Source of the DNA: Desulfosoma sp.
Lineage (GTDB): Bacteria > Desulfobacterota > Syntrophobacteria > Syntrophobacterales > DSM-9756
Reading direction: 5' to 3'
DNA length: 64,000 bases
Assembly (NCBI GenBank): GCA_037481875.1
Contig: JBBFKY010000002.1
Span: 229,264-293,263 of the forward strand
A model generated the notes under the pieces. The model had not been told where the DNA came from, made no database searches, and saw only the letters and a program-made list of their open reading frames with translations. Positions 1 through 8,456 of the stretch are shown here, piece after piece (within the stretch, counting starts at the first letter, position 1; each line of letters begins with the position of its first letter). The position numbers were made by a program, and so were the translations under genes.

Positions 1-768
1 CGCGAGGCATTGCGGATAGAAGCGGACGAGGACGGCCTCCAGATCTATTTGGATCATAACCGGTGTCTTTTGTGTGAAGTCTGTGCTTATGTGTGCCCTG
101 TCTCGGCCGTATCTCTTCATTACCAAGATCGAGCCAAAGATCTGCTGCGCCTTTCCGGCGGGTTGCCATCCATACCGGAAAAGCTTCATGTGCAAGTAAG
201 CCGTTGTCCGCACCGATGTGAACTTTTGGAAAAACAAGAGGAGCACTGGTGCCGACAGCAGCGCCGCCTTGTGGAAAACCGAGAAGCCTCATGCCCCAAG
301 TACTGCTTTCGTTGTGTCCAGACGTGCCCTCGAGGCGTTTATCGAGAAACACTTGAAGGGACATCGCCTGAGTCCACCTTGTGCCTGCGGTGTGAACAGT
401 GTTTGAAAACCTGCCCTCACGGATCCATTGAGATCAGCCCTCTTTTTCAAGGGACTGTGATCCTCAACGCAGATCTTTGCCCCGACGATTGCGCTCTCTG
501 CCTTGATATTTGTCCGGTCAAGGTCATCCAGCGTCGCGAAGGACGCGTCACATTAGTTCACGACACATGCGCTCTGTGCGGGGCCTGCGCCAACATTTGT
601 GATCGAGACGCCATTCAGGTTGTGCGCGAAGGAGTCCTTGTTTCCGATGAAACCGCATGTCCCTTGTGGATCCGTATTCGGGACGCCCTCACGGGCGCCT
701 TGAACCGAGAAGGCTCCATGCTGAAAGCTTCACCCTCGTCTTCCGTCGGCCGGTGCGAACGTCCATGA
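1..768 (+). CDS. Polyferredoxin (FwdF-like), 5' end outside the window
   Basis: The reading frame is open to base 1, so the gene probably starts upstream; a TTG at 10 is a weaker alternative. The protein carries repeated 4Fe-4S motifs: CLLCEVCAYVCP, CPKYCFRCVQTCP, CLRCEQCLKTCP, CPDDCALCLDICP and CALCGACANICD, plus extra Cys in CPHRCELL. Such multi-cluster ferredoxins act as cytoplasmic electron wires; the spacing and the FwdB/FwdA homologues downstream suggest the FwdF/FmdF type. The stop overlaps the next start as ATGA (765-768), so it is translationally coupled to the HdrA-MvhD gene. The role as an electron conduit between Hdr flavins and the Fwd-like subunits is inferred. I am confident of the ferredoxin class and less sure of the exact subfamily. 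Confidence 0.85.
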   Translation, partial: REALRIEADEDGLQIYLDHNRCLLCEVCAYVCPVSAVSLHYQDRAKDLLRLSGGLPSIPEKLHVQVSRCPHRCELLEKQEEHWCRQQRRLVENREASCPKYCFRCVQTCPRGVYRETLEGTSPESTLCLRCEQCLKTCPHGSIEISPLFQGTVILNADLCPDDCALCLDICPVKVIQRREGRVTLVHDTCALCGACANICDRDAIQVVREGVLVSDETACPLWIRIRDALTGALNREGSMLKASPSSSVGRCERP

Positions 769-2903
769 GTAAAATCGGTGTCTATATTTGCCATTGCGGG
801 CAAAATATCGCCGGAGTCCTTGACGTCGAGGCTTTGCGGGATCGGGTGTGCCGTTCCCGGGATGTGTCGGTCGTCAAAACCAACGTTTTTTGTTGTTCCG
901 AACCCGGCCAAAGGGAAATTCAGGCGGATATTGAAACTTACGGCTTGGAACGGGTTCTTGTGGCGGCCTGTTCCCCAAGGCTTCATGAAGTCACTTTTCG
1001 ACGAACCATCACCCATGCTGGTTTGAACCCCTATCTCCTGGAAATGGCCAACATACGGGAACATTGTTCTTGGGTTCACCGGGGCCCGGAAGCCTTGGAC
1101 AAAGCCCTGGACCTTATCCTCATGGGTTTGGCTCGACTTTCCCGCCTGAAACCGCTTTCAGACCGGCTGGTTCCAGTGACGAGCCGTGCGCTGGTCATTG
1201 GAGGTGGTGTGGGAGGGTTGAGTGCCGCTTTGGAATTGGCGGACTGCGGTGTTCCGGTCATCTTGGTGGAAAAAGAGGCTACTCTGGGCGGCCAAGCCAT
1301 CCGATGGCGCATTGGACCCCCGAAAACGGATCCCTTGTCATGCTTTCTGCGTCCCCTTGTCACTCGAGCGGTGCTGCATCCTCAAATCCATGTCTTGAAA
1401 GGCCACATCCTTGAAAGTGTCAGCGGCTATGTGGGCCGCTTCAACGTGGCCTTGAGAGACACCTCACGGCAAGAAATTCGAACCGAAGAAGTGGGCGCCA
1501 TTGTGGTCGCCACAGGATACGAACCCTATGAACCGGAAGTCTCCCGCTATCCGTTTGTCTGCCTGCCTCAGGTGATGACTTCCGTGCAACTGGAAGAAAT
1601 GTTTTCATCCCCTGGGCAAGAGGCCCTGCCGGCTGCTCTTCAAGGGGTAAGTTCCGTCGCTTTTTTGCAGTGCGTGGGATCGCGTTTAGAAGACGAGTAT
1701 CCACACTGTTCCCGCATCTGTTGTGCCGTGACCCTTAAACAGGCTCTGGCTCTGCGAGCTTTCGGCATCAATGTGCACGTTTTTCATCGCGATATTCGAC
1801 TTTATGACAAGAGCCAAGAAGAGGAGCTGTACGGTTCAGCGCGACGGAGCGGGGTTTTGTTTCATCGAGGTTCCCTGATTAGGGTGGAACCGGACGGATC
1901 TGAAAGACTTCTGGTTGAATGGCAAGATGAGTTTCTTCAATCGGCTTTCCGGGTTTCTGTGGATCGATTAATCTGTGCCGTGGGACTTCGACCTCGAGCC
2001 GATGCCGAATCTCTGCGCAGGGTCCTTCGCTTGGCGGCGAGCCAGGATGGATTTTTGCTGGAATCACACCCCAAATTGCATCCTTTGGAATCGGCTGTGG
2101 AAGGGGTGTTCCTCGCAGGTTCATGTCAAGGTCCTAAGGATGTTCGAGAGACTGTGGCAGCTTCGTTAGGGGCCGCCGCCAAAGCGTACCAGCTTTTATG
2201 CAAGGATGTTTTGCGGCTGGACGGCATGATCGCCGTCATTGATGCAGAAAGATGCGTGGGATGCGGCGTCTGCGCCTCGGAATGCCCTTACCAAGCCGTG
2301 GAAATGCGAAAGGACGAGCACGGAGACCAAAAGGCTTTCGTGGAAGCGGCTGCTTGTAAAGGGTGCGGCGTGTGTGCCGGAGCGTGTCCCTCTCAGGCGG
2401 CAGACCACCTCGGGTATCCCACGGAAGCGCTCAAAGCCGTGATTCGCGAGGCTCTTGCCGAAAACGCAAGGGAAAAGATACTAGCTTTTTGCTGCCACTG
2501 GTGTGCTTACGCAGGGGCTGATGCCGCCGGCGTCTCACGCCTTTCGTACCCTGCCAATGTTCGGATTGTGCGCGTACCCTGTTCAGGACGTGTCAGTGTT
2601 TCGCTGGTCTTACAGGCTTTTAAAAAAGGGGCTGGTCGTGTCCTGGTAGCTGGATGTCATCCGCCGGGAGATTGCCATTACATTTCAGGAAATCTGCGAT
2701 TTGAAGGCCGGATTCCGCGGATTCGAAAGGTTCTTGCCAAAAAAGGTTACGATCCGAACCGATTCGTGTGTCAGTGGATTTCGGCCACCGAAGGCCCTCA
2801 GTTTCAGCAGTTGATAAGGCGCTTGGCCGAGGAGATAACAGCGGGCACAGTCTCCCCAACGGATGCCGAGTCCCATACTCGGCCCATGACCATGAACCCG
2901 TAG
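765..2903 (+). CDS. HdrA-like flavoprotein fused to an MvhD domain
   Basis: The ATG at 765 overlaps the upstream stop and starts exactly at the HdrA N-terminal motif MSKIGVYICHCG. The 712-residue protein contains an N-terminal HdrA domain, an FAD-binding GGGVGG at about residue 146, the HdrA-type CVGSR and CSRICC cysteines, two C-terminal 4Fe-4S motifs near 497 and 531 (CVGCGVCASECP, CKGCGVCAGACP), and from about 575 an MvhD-type domain (FCCHWCAYAGAD, VPCSGRV, GCHPPGDCHY). HdrA is the flavin subunit of heterodisulfide reductases and can bifurcate electrons; MvhD delivers electrons to it. HdrA-MvhD fusions are known in sulfate reducers. The last codons and the TAG stop lie inside a palindromic repeat cluster (2865-3004), so the C-terminus has probably been altered by repeat insertion. 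Activity and partner are inferred. Confidence 0.9.
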   Translation: MSKIGVYICHCGQNIAGVLDVEALRDRVCRSRDVSVVKTNVFCCSEPGQREIQADIETYGLERVLVAACSPRLHEVTFRRTITHAGLNPYLLEMANIREHCSWVHRGPEALDKALDLILMGLARLSRLKPLSDRLVPVTSRALVIGGGVGGLSAALELADCGVPVILVEKEATLGGQAIRWRIGPPKTDPLSCFLRPLVTRAVLHPQIHVLKGHILESVSGYVGRFNVALRDTSRQEIRTEEVGAIVVATGYEPYEPEVSRYPFVCLPQVMTSVQLEEMFSSPGQEALPAALQGVSSVAFLQCVGSRLEDEYPHCSRICCAVTLKQALALRAFGINVHVFHRDIRLYDKSQEEELYGSARRSGVLFHRGSLIRVEPDGSERLLVEWQDEFLQSAFRVSVDRLICAVGLRPRADAESLRRVLRLAASQDGFLLESHPKLHPLESAVEGVFLAGSCQGPKDVRETVAASLGAAAKAYQLLCKDVLRLDGMIAVIDAERCVGCGVCASECPYQAVEMRKDEHGDQKAFVEAAACKGCGVCAGACPSQAADHLGYPTEALKAVIREALAENAREKILAFCCHWCAYAGADAAGVSRLSYPANVRIVRVPCSGRVSVSLVLQAFKKGAGRVLVAGCHPPGDCHYISGNLRFEGRIPRIRKVLAKKGYDPNRFVCQWISATEGPQFQQLIRRLAEEITAGTVSPTDAESHTRPMTMNP

Positions 2904-3004
2904 GGGCGAGCCCCCGTGTTCGCCCACGAACAAAAACCTGTGGGGGCGGCCGATGGGTTGGCCCATGCATAAAAACCCGTAGGGGCGGACCGATGGGTCC
3001 GCCC
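2865..3004. repeat. Cluster of four palindromic repeat units at the end of the first hdrA
   Basis: Four hairpin units lie in tandem. They are GCCGAGT/ACTCGGC (2865-2883), GGGCGA/TCGCCC (about 2903-2925), an imperfect unit at 2943-2965, and GGGCGGACC/GGTCCGCCC (2983-3004). The last three are preceded by related linkers of the type AAAAACCCGTAGGGG. The stop codon of the upstream hdrA is the TAG in the GTAGGGG of the second unit. The same palindrome occurs at several other intergenic sites in this window. Confidence 0.8.
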
Positions 3005-3027
3005 GAAAACACGGCCCAATTGTTGAC

Positions 3028-4794
3028 ATGAGTGATTCCCTCATTTCCACACCCGCACAACCACAAAACCGGAAGTTCTCGGTACCCATCTTCCTGTGTC
3101 GGTGTCCGGAAAGGCATGCCCATCTGAACCTGGAAGAAGCGGCGCAGCGCTTGCGCTCCGATGGCCTCGTCGTTCGTGTCGTGGACACTTTATGCGATGC
3201 CACAAGGTTTCCCTATGAAGTTTTGAAGCCCCTTAGCGCCCAAGGAAAACAGATCCTCATCGGAGCCTGCTCCTTTTCTCTCATAGGTGAACTTTTGCAG
3301 CAAACCCTGGGCCCGGCAGCCCATCTTCCTTGGACCTTGATCGATCTCAAGGAAATTCCGGACGCCACAGCCCTCTACGGAATTCTTAAAGCCCGTCTGC
3401 GCACATTGGAACATGGCTCATCGCCCTTATGCTCGACACCTTTCGTTCGAGGTGGACCGTGGGCTTCGCTGCGCCCTCTCGGCGCCAAGGTTCCACGCCG
3501 GGTCTTGGTTATCGGCGGGGGGGTAGGCGGCTGCCAAGCCGCCCTGGATCTTGCCAACATGAACATTCCGGTCACTTTGGTGGAAGCGGAAGATTCCCTG
3601 GGTGGAAACATGGCCCGGCTGGATAAGACATTTCCCACCTTGGATTGTTCCATCTGCATTCTTGGACCTCGCCTCGTCGACACGGCATCCCACCCCAATA
3701 TCACCGTTTGGGCTTCCTCCCGAGTGAAAAGAATCAGCGGGCGTCCAGGCCATTTTCTTGCGGAAATTGAGCATCGCCCGCGTTATGTGGACATGAACCT
3801 GTGCTCCGGATGCGGAGCCTGTGCCGAAGTCTGCCCTGTCATTGTGCCCAGCGCCTGGAATGCCGGTCTTCGACCTCGTAAAGCCATAGGCATTGTTTTT
3901 GAGCAAGCGGTTCCTTTACGTTCCGCCATTCAAAAGGACTACTGCATCGAATGCGGCTTATGCGAAAAAGCTTGCGAAAGAAAAGCCATTCGCTTGGATG
4001 AAAAACCTCGCGTCAGCCGCCTGCATACGGCGGCCATCATTCTCGCCGAAGGCGCACGCCTTTTTCACGCTACCCATCTCGGTTCCTACGGTTATGGACG
4101 TTTTCCGGAGGTACTCACTAATTTGGAATTTGAGCGGCTGGTGTGTGCTACGGGACCCACCCAAGGCGCTTTGATCACACCGTCCGGGTCAAAGCCGAAA
4201 TCCGTTGCTTTCATTCAATGTGCAGGATCCAGAAACCGCCGGTTTTTGCCTTATTGTTCCGTGACATGCTGCACGGCAAGTATCAAAGAAGCCATGCTTG
4301 TTCTAGAACATGAACCGCAGGCTCAAGTAACCGTTTTTTTCAATGACCTAAGAACGACAGGCAAAAGCTTTGAAGGCCTTCTCATGCGGGCTCGAGAACG
4401 GGGTGTGCGATTCATAAAGGCGCTACCGGATCGGGTGGATCGACTTCGTGATCAGGGTCCCCTCACGGTGCATTATCGATCCTCCTGGGCACCTGGAACC
4501 CAAACCTTAGAAGCGGATCTGGTGATCCTGGCCGTCGGGGTTCAAGCGCCCAATGCGGATTCCAGATGGGTTGTTCGTTCGGCACCTCAAAGGGACAATT
4601 ACGGTTTTTATCAAGAAGCCTTTTATTGGGGAGGCCAAACCCACAGCACGGTTCCCGGCATCTTTTTGGTCGGAGGATGCCATGGTCCAAGGGACATTAC
4701 CCAAACAGTGACCGAAGCGTCCGCGGCTGCGGCTCATGCCGCCAAGTGGTTGCGTCAGGTATCAAGCTCCTCGGTAAAGAGCGAAACGCTATGA
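3028..4794 (+). CDS. HdrA-like FAD/4Fe-4S protein (second copy)
   Basis: This is a 588-residue HdrA homologue. It has a short, divergent N-terminal domain (IFLCRC near residue 22), FAD-binding GGGVGG at about 163, and the HdrA motif DKTFPTLDCSICIL. It also has two inserted 4Fe-4S motifs near 259 and 306 (CSGCGACAEVCP, CIECGLCEKAC), a CAGSR motif near 399, CSVTCC near 410, and a C-terminal FAD motif with GIFLVGGCHGPRDI. It lacks the C-terminal ferredoxin and MvhD domains of the preceding gene, so it is a distinct HdrA type. No convincing ribosome-binding site precedes the ATG; the region just upstream is the palindrome cluster, which may have replaced it. The stop overlaps the next start (ATGA at 4791). 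It probably forms part of the same electron-transfer complex (inference). Confidence 0.88.
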   Translation: MSDSLISTPAQPQNRKFSVPIFLCRCPERHAHLNLEEAAQRLRSDGLVVRVVDTLCDATRFPYEVLKPLSAQGKQILIGACSFSLIGELLQQTLGPAAHLPWTLIDLKEIPDATALYGILKARLRTLEHGSSPLCSTPFVRGGPWASLRPLGAKVPRRVLVIGGGVGGCQAALDLANMNIPVTLVEAEDSLGGNMARLDKTFPTLDCSICILGPRLVDTASHPNITVWASSRVKRISGRPGHFLAEIEHRPRYVDMNLCSGCGACAEVCPVIVPSAWNAGLRPRKAIGIVFEQAVPLRSAIQKDYCIECGLCEKACERKAIRLDEKPRVSRLHTAAIILAEGARLFHATHLGSYGYGRFPEVLTNLEFERLVCATGPTQGALITPSGSKPKSVAFIQCAGSRNRRFLPYCSVTCCTASIKEAMLVLEHEPQAQVTVFFNDLRTTGKSFEGLLMRARERGVRFIKALPDRVDRLRDQGPLTVHYRSSWAPGTQTLEADLVILAVGVQAPNADSRWVVRSAPQRDNYGFYQEAFYWGGQTHSTVPGIFLVGGCHGPRDITQTVTEASAAAAHAAKWLRQVSSSSVKSETL

Positions 4795-6065
4795 CGGCAA
4801 GAACCCTCTCTTCCCTTGTGTGCTGTGGCTGCAGCTGCCTGTGCGACGACATCGACGCCGTTCTTGAAAACGACCGTGTCGTGGAGGTGGGGAATGCTTG
4901 TGCCTGGGGAGCTGCTCGGTTCCTCGAATGGAAAAAGTTCAGTGCTTCCATACCTCGAGCCCGCTGCGGATCTTATCGAAGGCTGAACCGTCAACGTCGT
5001 CAGGTGTTGCAGGCCCACGAGGCCGTGGCGGAATGTCGAGAGTATCTGTTTCATGCCCAGCGGGTGGTGGTCTACGGTTTGGGCCAAATGTCCATGGAAG
5101 CCTTGGAAGGGCTCTTGTTAGGGCTTAGGCGTAGGTCGACCGTCTGGATTCCGTCGGACGGTCACCTTCTGCAAGCTGCCGTCGATCTTTACCGTCAGCA
5201 GTGTCCAGCTTCTACAACCTTGGAATGCGTCCGCAATCACGCCGATTTTGTGCTCTTTTGGGGAGCCAATCCACTACGAAGTACCCCGCGACTTCTTTCC
5301 CGTTACGCCCTGTTTCCCCGAGGAAGATTTACGGAAAGAGGCGCTGAAGATCGCAGCGCCTGGACCGTCGATATTCAGACAACGGAAATGGCCACAGTCA
5401 CGAACCTCATAAAGATTCCCCAGCAAGCCGAAGAAGACTGTGTACAAGCATTGCACGAAGCGAGTCTCGGCCGAGCCTCGACTTTTTCGAAGGAACTTCC
5501 GGCCAAAGAGTTCAAGAGGCTTCTCAAGGATTTGGGAAAAAGTCGGTATCGCGTCTTTTTCTTTGGAAGAGGTCCCCTGTTTCACGAGCACGGTTCGGCG
5601 GTGCTACGGGCTCTGGTTTCCTGGGTGAAGGATCTTGGCGCGACGGCCCCTACGTTTCTTTTGCCTTTACCTTCCGATTTCAACACTGCCGGATTCTTAC
5701 ACATGTTCTTAAGCTATGGTGGATTGTCCAATCCGTTATGGCATCTTCAGGGAGATGTGTACGGATGGATACCGCAGCCCGGGGACGTGCTTTTGGCCGT
5801 CTCGGGAGACTGTTTCTGGTTTTTAACGGACGAGCAAAAACAGGCCGTACGGAACCTGCATATTCCCGTTTTAGCGTTTTCTGCTTACGAAACCATGACC
5901 ACGGCGGAAGCGGATGTGGTCATCGCTGTGGGGCTTCAGGGTCTGGAGGCTTCGGGTTGGGCGGTGCGTCTGGATGGTGTGTCCCTTTTTGCGGAAAAGC
6001 TAAGGGACCATGGTCTGATTTCGGATGAAACCGTGGTAGAGGAATTGTTCGAGCCGTTTTCTTAA
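4791..6065 (+). CDS. Formylmethanofuran dehydrogenase subunit B homologue, apparently lacking the Mo/W ligand
   Basis: The 424-residue protein has the length and layout of FwdB, the molybdopterin subunit that reduces CO2 to formate in methanogens. The N-terminal cluster motif is kept (CCGCSCLCDDI with a later NAC, C-x2-C-x3-C...C). So is the block ADFVLFWGANPLRSTPRLLS, which corresponds to ADVxVYWGCNPMHAHPRHMS, followed by FPRGRFTERG. Counting back from that block without gaps, the position of the Cys or Sec that binds Mo/W is Leu126, and there is no Cys between residues 83 and 137. The protein may therefore be catalytically inactive or work differently. The comparison is from memory. It sits between hdrA and fwdA homologues and overlaps the former by 4 bases. 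No fwdC or fwdD homologue is visible in the window. Confidence 0.82.
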   Translation: MTARTLSSLVCCGCSCLCDDIDAVLENDRVVEVGNACAWGAARFLEWKKFSASIPRARCGSYRRLNRQRRQVLQAHEAVAECREYLFHAQRVVVYGLGQMSMEALEGLLLGLRRRSTVWIPSDGHLLQAAVDLYRQQCPASTTLECVRNHADFVLFWGANPLRSTPRLLSRYALFPRGRFTERGAEDRSAWTVDIQTTEMATVTNLIKIPQQAEEDCVQALHEASLGRASTFSKELPAKEFKRLLKDLGKSRYRVFFFGRGPLFHEHGSAVLRALVSWVKDLGATAPTFLLPLPSDFNTAGFLHMFLSYGGLSNPLWHLQGDVYGWIPQPGDVLLAVSGDCFWFLTDEQKQAVRNLHIPVLAFSAYETMTTAEADVVIAVGLQGLEASGWAVRLDGVSLFAEKLRDHGLISDETVVEELFEPFS

Positions 6066-6079
6066 GAGGACCGAAGAGT

Positions 6080-7507
6080 TTGAAAACATTGCTCATTCAA
6101 TCCGGCACGGTCTACGATGTGGCCTTGGGCTGTGAAGGCCGGATTCAGGATATTGTCGTGCGCGGGGAGACCATTCTCTCCCCGAACGAAGTGTCCCAGG
6201 TGGATGAAATCGTGGACGCTTCCGGCTTTGTGGTGACAGCCGCCGCTGTGGATTGCGCGGCGCACGTGACTTTTCCCGGCGTCTGGCATCTAAGAGCTGC
6301 AGGGCTTTTCCCCGATGCAGAAACCATCGCGCTTCGTTATGCCCAGAGAGGCTTCGGTCATGTCCATGAAAGCTGGACGACTTTGGAGCATGCAGGGTTG
6401 GTACACCAGGCGTGGAATCGAGTGACGAGCCTTCAGGCTTCCATTGGTCTCTGTCTTTCGCTCTACGAACTCATCCCATGGATCGAAACCCAGGATGTGG
6501 AAACCGCAGGCAAAGTGCTCGAACATCTTTGCCGAGTCTTGGGATTATACGGATTTTATCTTTCAGAACCGAGGCTACGGTTTCGAAACGAAGTTTACAA
6601 ACACCGAGAAAAATCAGCCGAAGATCTTCTTCCTTTTCTATGCGAAGCTTGTGCTCATCTACCGGGACCCCTCATGGTGCCTGCCACGGGTTTTTCCGAT
6701 GAGGATATGCAGGCTTTGCCGTCCGGGATGCATCTGCAGAGGATCACCGAACTCTTGGAGCCTAGGGAAAATGACGCATCGTTGAACGCTTCTCAAATTC
6801 TTTACTCTAGCTTGAGCGCCGATCTCGGGCTGACATGGCCTGAAGAAAGTATTCAGCTTACCTGGGTTCCTCCATCTTCGGCTACCGAAGGCTACGTCTG
6901 GGATGTAGGCCCCTATCGCCTTCTCAAAGCTGAACCTCTGCCTAAGCATGACTTCCGAAACCAGAACGAAACTTTGGAACTTATGGCTCACGCCGCTGAA
7001 AAAGGGTGGGCTTTTTCTTGTCGCCATGCCAACCTGGCACTTGTGAAAGACTGGCAAGCTCTCGTGCATGCCGTCTTGAATGTATGGAACCTTCGAGAAT
7101 GGTTACTGGCCACAAGACTTCATGCGGCCAAGGCTTTGGGACTGTCGAACAAGGGGCACCTGTGTCCCGGAGCCCAAGCGGATGTGGCCTTGTATCGAGA
7201 ACCGTCGAAGGATTCACCAGTCGGTTGGGCTCAAACCTTCAGTCGATGCGAGCGGCTTTACGTAAAAGGAAGATTGGTTTACGACGCGTCCCGTGGTGAT
7301 CGACTGCTTCGGTCGAAACCCGAGAGCCGGCGCCCACTTGTGAGGCCGGATGTGGACAAGGCCTTGTTGGGTCCCCTTTTCGAAGGATTGAGCCTGCGGC
7401 CGCAGACCCTGAGCCGTTTGGCTCCCTATCTTGGCTCCAGGATATTGTGCAAGACTAACGCCGAAACCCGCAAGGAAGATTCCGCTCATGAAGCAACGAA
7501 TTCTTGA
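6080..7507 (+). CDS. Formylmethanofuran dehydrogenase subunit A homologue, degenerate amidohydrolase
   Basis: The start is a TTG at 6080 behind AAGAGGA. The N-terminus (YDVALGCEGRIQDIVVRGE, VDASGFVV) and C-terminus (ATRLHAAKALGLSNKGHL followed by GAQADVALY) match the amidohydrolase-fold FwdA, which joins formate to methanofuran using a binuclear metal site. The metal site looks lost. The usual VDxHSH is VDCAAHV, with Ala60 for the first His. The carboxylated-Lys segment YTIKIV reads YGFYLS, the HLHCND segment reads VPATGF, and the TTDxPN segment is not recognisable. At 475 residues it is roughly 90-100 shorter than archaeal FwdA as I recall it. I infer a structural pseudoenzyme retained with the FwdB homologue. 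A diverged dihydroorotase-like enzyme is the alternative, but the FwdB neighbour makes FwdA ancestry more likely. Confidence 0.78.
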   Translation: MKTLLIQSGTVYDVALGCEGRIQDIVVRGETILSPNEVSQVDEIVDASGFVVTAAAVDCAAHVTFPGVWHLRAAGLFPDAETIALRYAQRGFGHVHESWTTLEHAGLVHQAWNRVTSLQASIGLCLSLYELIPWIETQDVETAGKVLEHLCRVLGLYGFYLSEPRLRFRNEVYKHREKSAEDLLPFLCEACAHLPGPLMVPATGFSDEDMQALPSGMHLQRITELLEPRENDASLNASQILYSSLSADLGLTWPEESIQLTWVPPSSATEGYVWDVGPYRLLKAEPLPKHDFRNQNETLELMAHAAEKGWAFSCRHANLALVKDWQALVHAVLNVWNLREWLLATRLHAAKALGLSNKGHLCPGAQADVALYREPSKDSPVGWAQTFSRCERLYVKGRLVYDASRGDRLLRSKPESRRPLVRPDVDKALLGPLFEGLSLRPQTLSRLAPYLGSRILCKTNAETRKEDSAHEATNS

Positions 7508-7937
7508 GCTGCTTCCAAAAACGGACTGCCAAATGTGCGGTATGACCTGCACCGATTTTGCCGATTTTCTTCTCTCGGGTGATCTGACTCCACAGGAATG
7601 TCCAACACTACAGGAAGATGCCTACACGGTCCAAAGAGAAGCTTTGGCCGAACTGCTGGCACAACTGGCGGCTCGAGCCAAAACAGGGCATCTCATCGAC
7701 CGTGACAAGTGTTCGGGCTGCGGTATCTGCCTGATTGTGTGCGAATACAATGCTGCCAATGACTCCGAAAGCCGACAGGGCAAAGGCCCTTACGCCGGCG
7801 CCAAAGTGGTGCTTCGAATCATCAACGGGCGGGTCGTTTTGGCTGACGAGACCTTGTGCACTCGACTGCTGCAAGCTGCGGACAAATGCAGCAAATGCCA
7901 GGATCATTGCCCCACTCAGGCCATTGTTTTGGTGTAG
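7488..7937 (+). CDS. Ferredoxin with an N-terminal FeS (PF04060-type) domain
   Basis: The ATG at 7488 has AAGGAAG upstream and lies inside the end of the fwdA-like gene (20-base overlap). The 149-residue protein begins with a C-x2-C-x3-C-x16-C cluster (C14, C17, C21, C38) of the kind found in RnfB and corrinoid Fe-S proteins. Two 4Fe-4S ferredoxin motifs follow, CSGCGICLIVCEYNA and CSKCQDHCPTQAI with a preceding Cys. It is soluble with no signal peptide. By position it should pass electrons between the Fwd-like pair and the Hdr subunits (inference). FeS-domain ferredoxins next to fwd-like genes recall FwdG/FwdE-type subunits, but I cannot assign it to one. Confidence 0.85.
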   Translation: MKQRILELLPKTDCQMCGMTCTDFADFLLSGDLTPQECPTLQEDAYTVQREALAELLAQLAARAKTGHLIDRDKCSGCGICLIVCEYNAANDSESRQGKGPYAGAKVVLRIINGRVVLADETLCTRLLQAADKCSKCQDHCPTQAIVLV

Positions 7938-7949
7938 AGGCCAGGAGAT

Positions 7950-8456
7950 ATGAGCCTCATGGAAGCGATTGAGAAAAAGAAAATGGGGAAGGCGGAACTC
8001 TTGACCGGCGATTCTGGTTTTGCCGAAGAGATTATGGCGGCTCCAGGCGGCGAGACCTTGTCCCTGTGTTATCAGTGCGGTACATGCACGGGCTGCTGCC
8101 CGGTCAGTGCCGTGGACGAAGGGTTCAGTCCCGCACAAATCATTCAATGGATTCTATTGGGTCTGCGCACGCTTGTCCTGAGTTCTTCCAAGATATGGCT
8201 GTGCCTTCGATGCCATCGCTGTTCTTTTTATTGTCCGCAGGGAGTGCGATTTGCGGATATCAACGCCACATTGGCGCATCTTTCCGTGCAGGAAGGTTTC
8301 ATGAGCGCTTCAAAGGTGGAACGCCTTTCGGCGTTGGAATCTCATCTGGCGGCTTTGCGTTGTGCCGCCATTCAAAGGGTGTTGAACCTGTCAGAGCAGG
8401 ACACGGAAGACATGGACACCTTGATTCAAAACGTTCTGAGGGAACGGCATGGGTAG
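7950..8456 (+). CDS. HdrC-like 4Fe-4S protein
   Basis: A good ribosome-binding site (AGGAGAT) precedes the ATG. The 168-residue protein has two classical HdrC cluster motifs, CYQCGTCTGCCP (from residue 40) and CLRCHRCSFYCP (from residue 85). Helical segments follow, as in HdrC, DsrK-like N-termini and QmoC. HdrC links the flavin subunit HdrA to the catalytic HdrB. No hdrB gene (CCG domains) is present in the window, so its partner is either upstream of the window, encoded elsewhere, or absent. It overlaps the next gene by 8 bases. Confidence 0.87.
   Translation: MSLMEAIEKKKMGKAELLTGDSGFAEEIMAAPGGETLSLCYQCGTCTGCCPVSAVDEGFSPAQIIQWILLGLRTLVLSSSKIWLCLRCHRCSFYCPQGVRFADINATLAHLSVQEGFMSASKVERLSALESHLAALRCAAIQRVLNLSEQDTEDMDTLIQNVLRERHG

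Noticed and set aside
2865-3004. Possible CRISPR array at the repeat cluster
   Set aside because: Units are palindromes with variable arms and spacing, there are no unique spacers of constant length and no cas genes.
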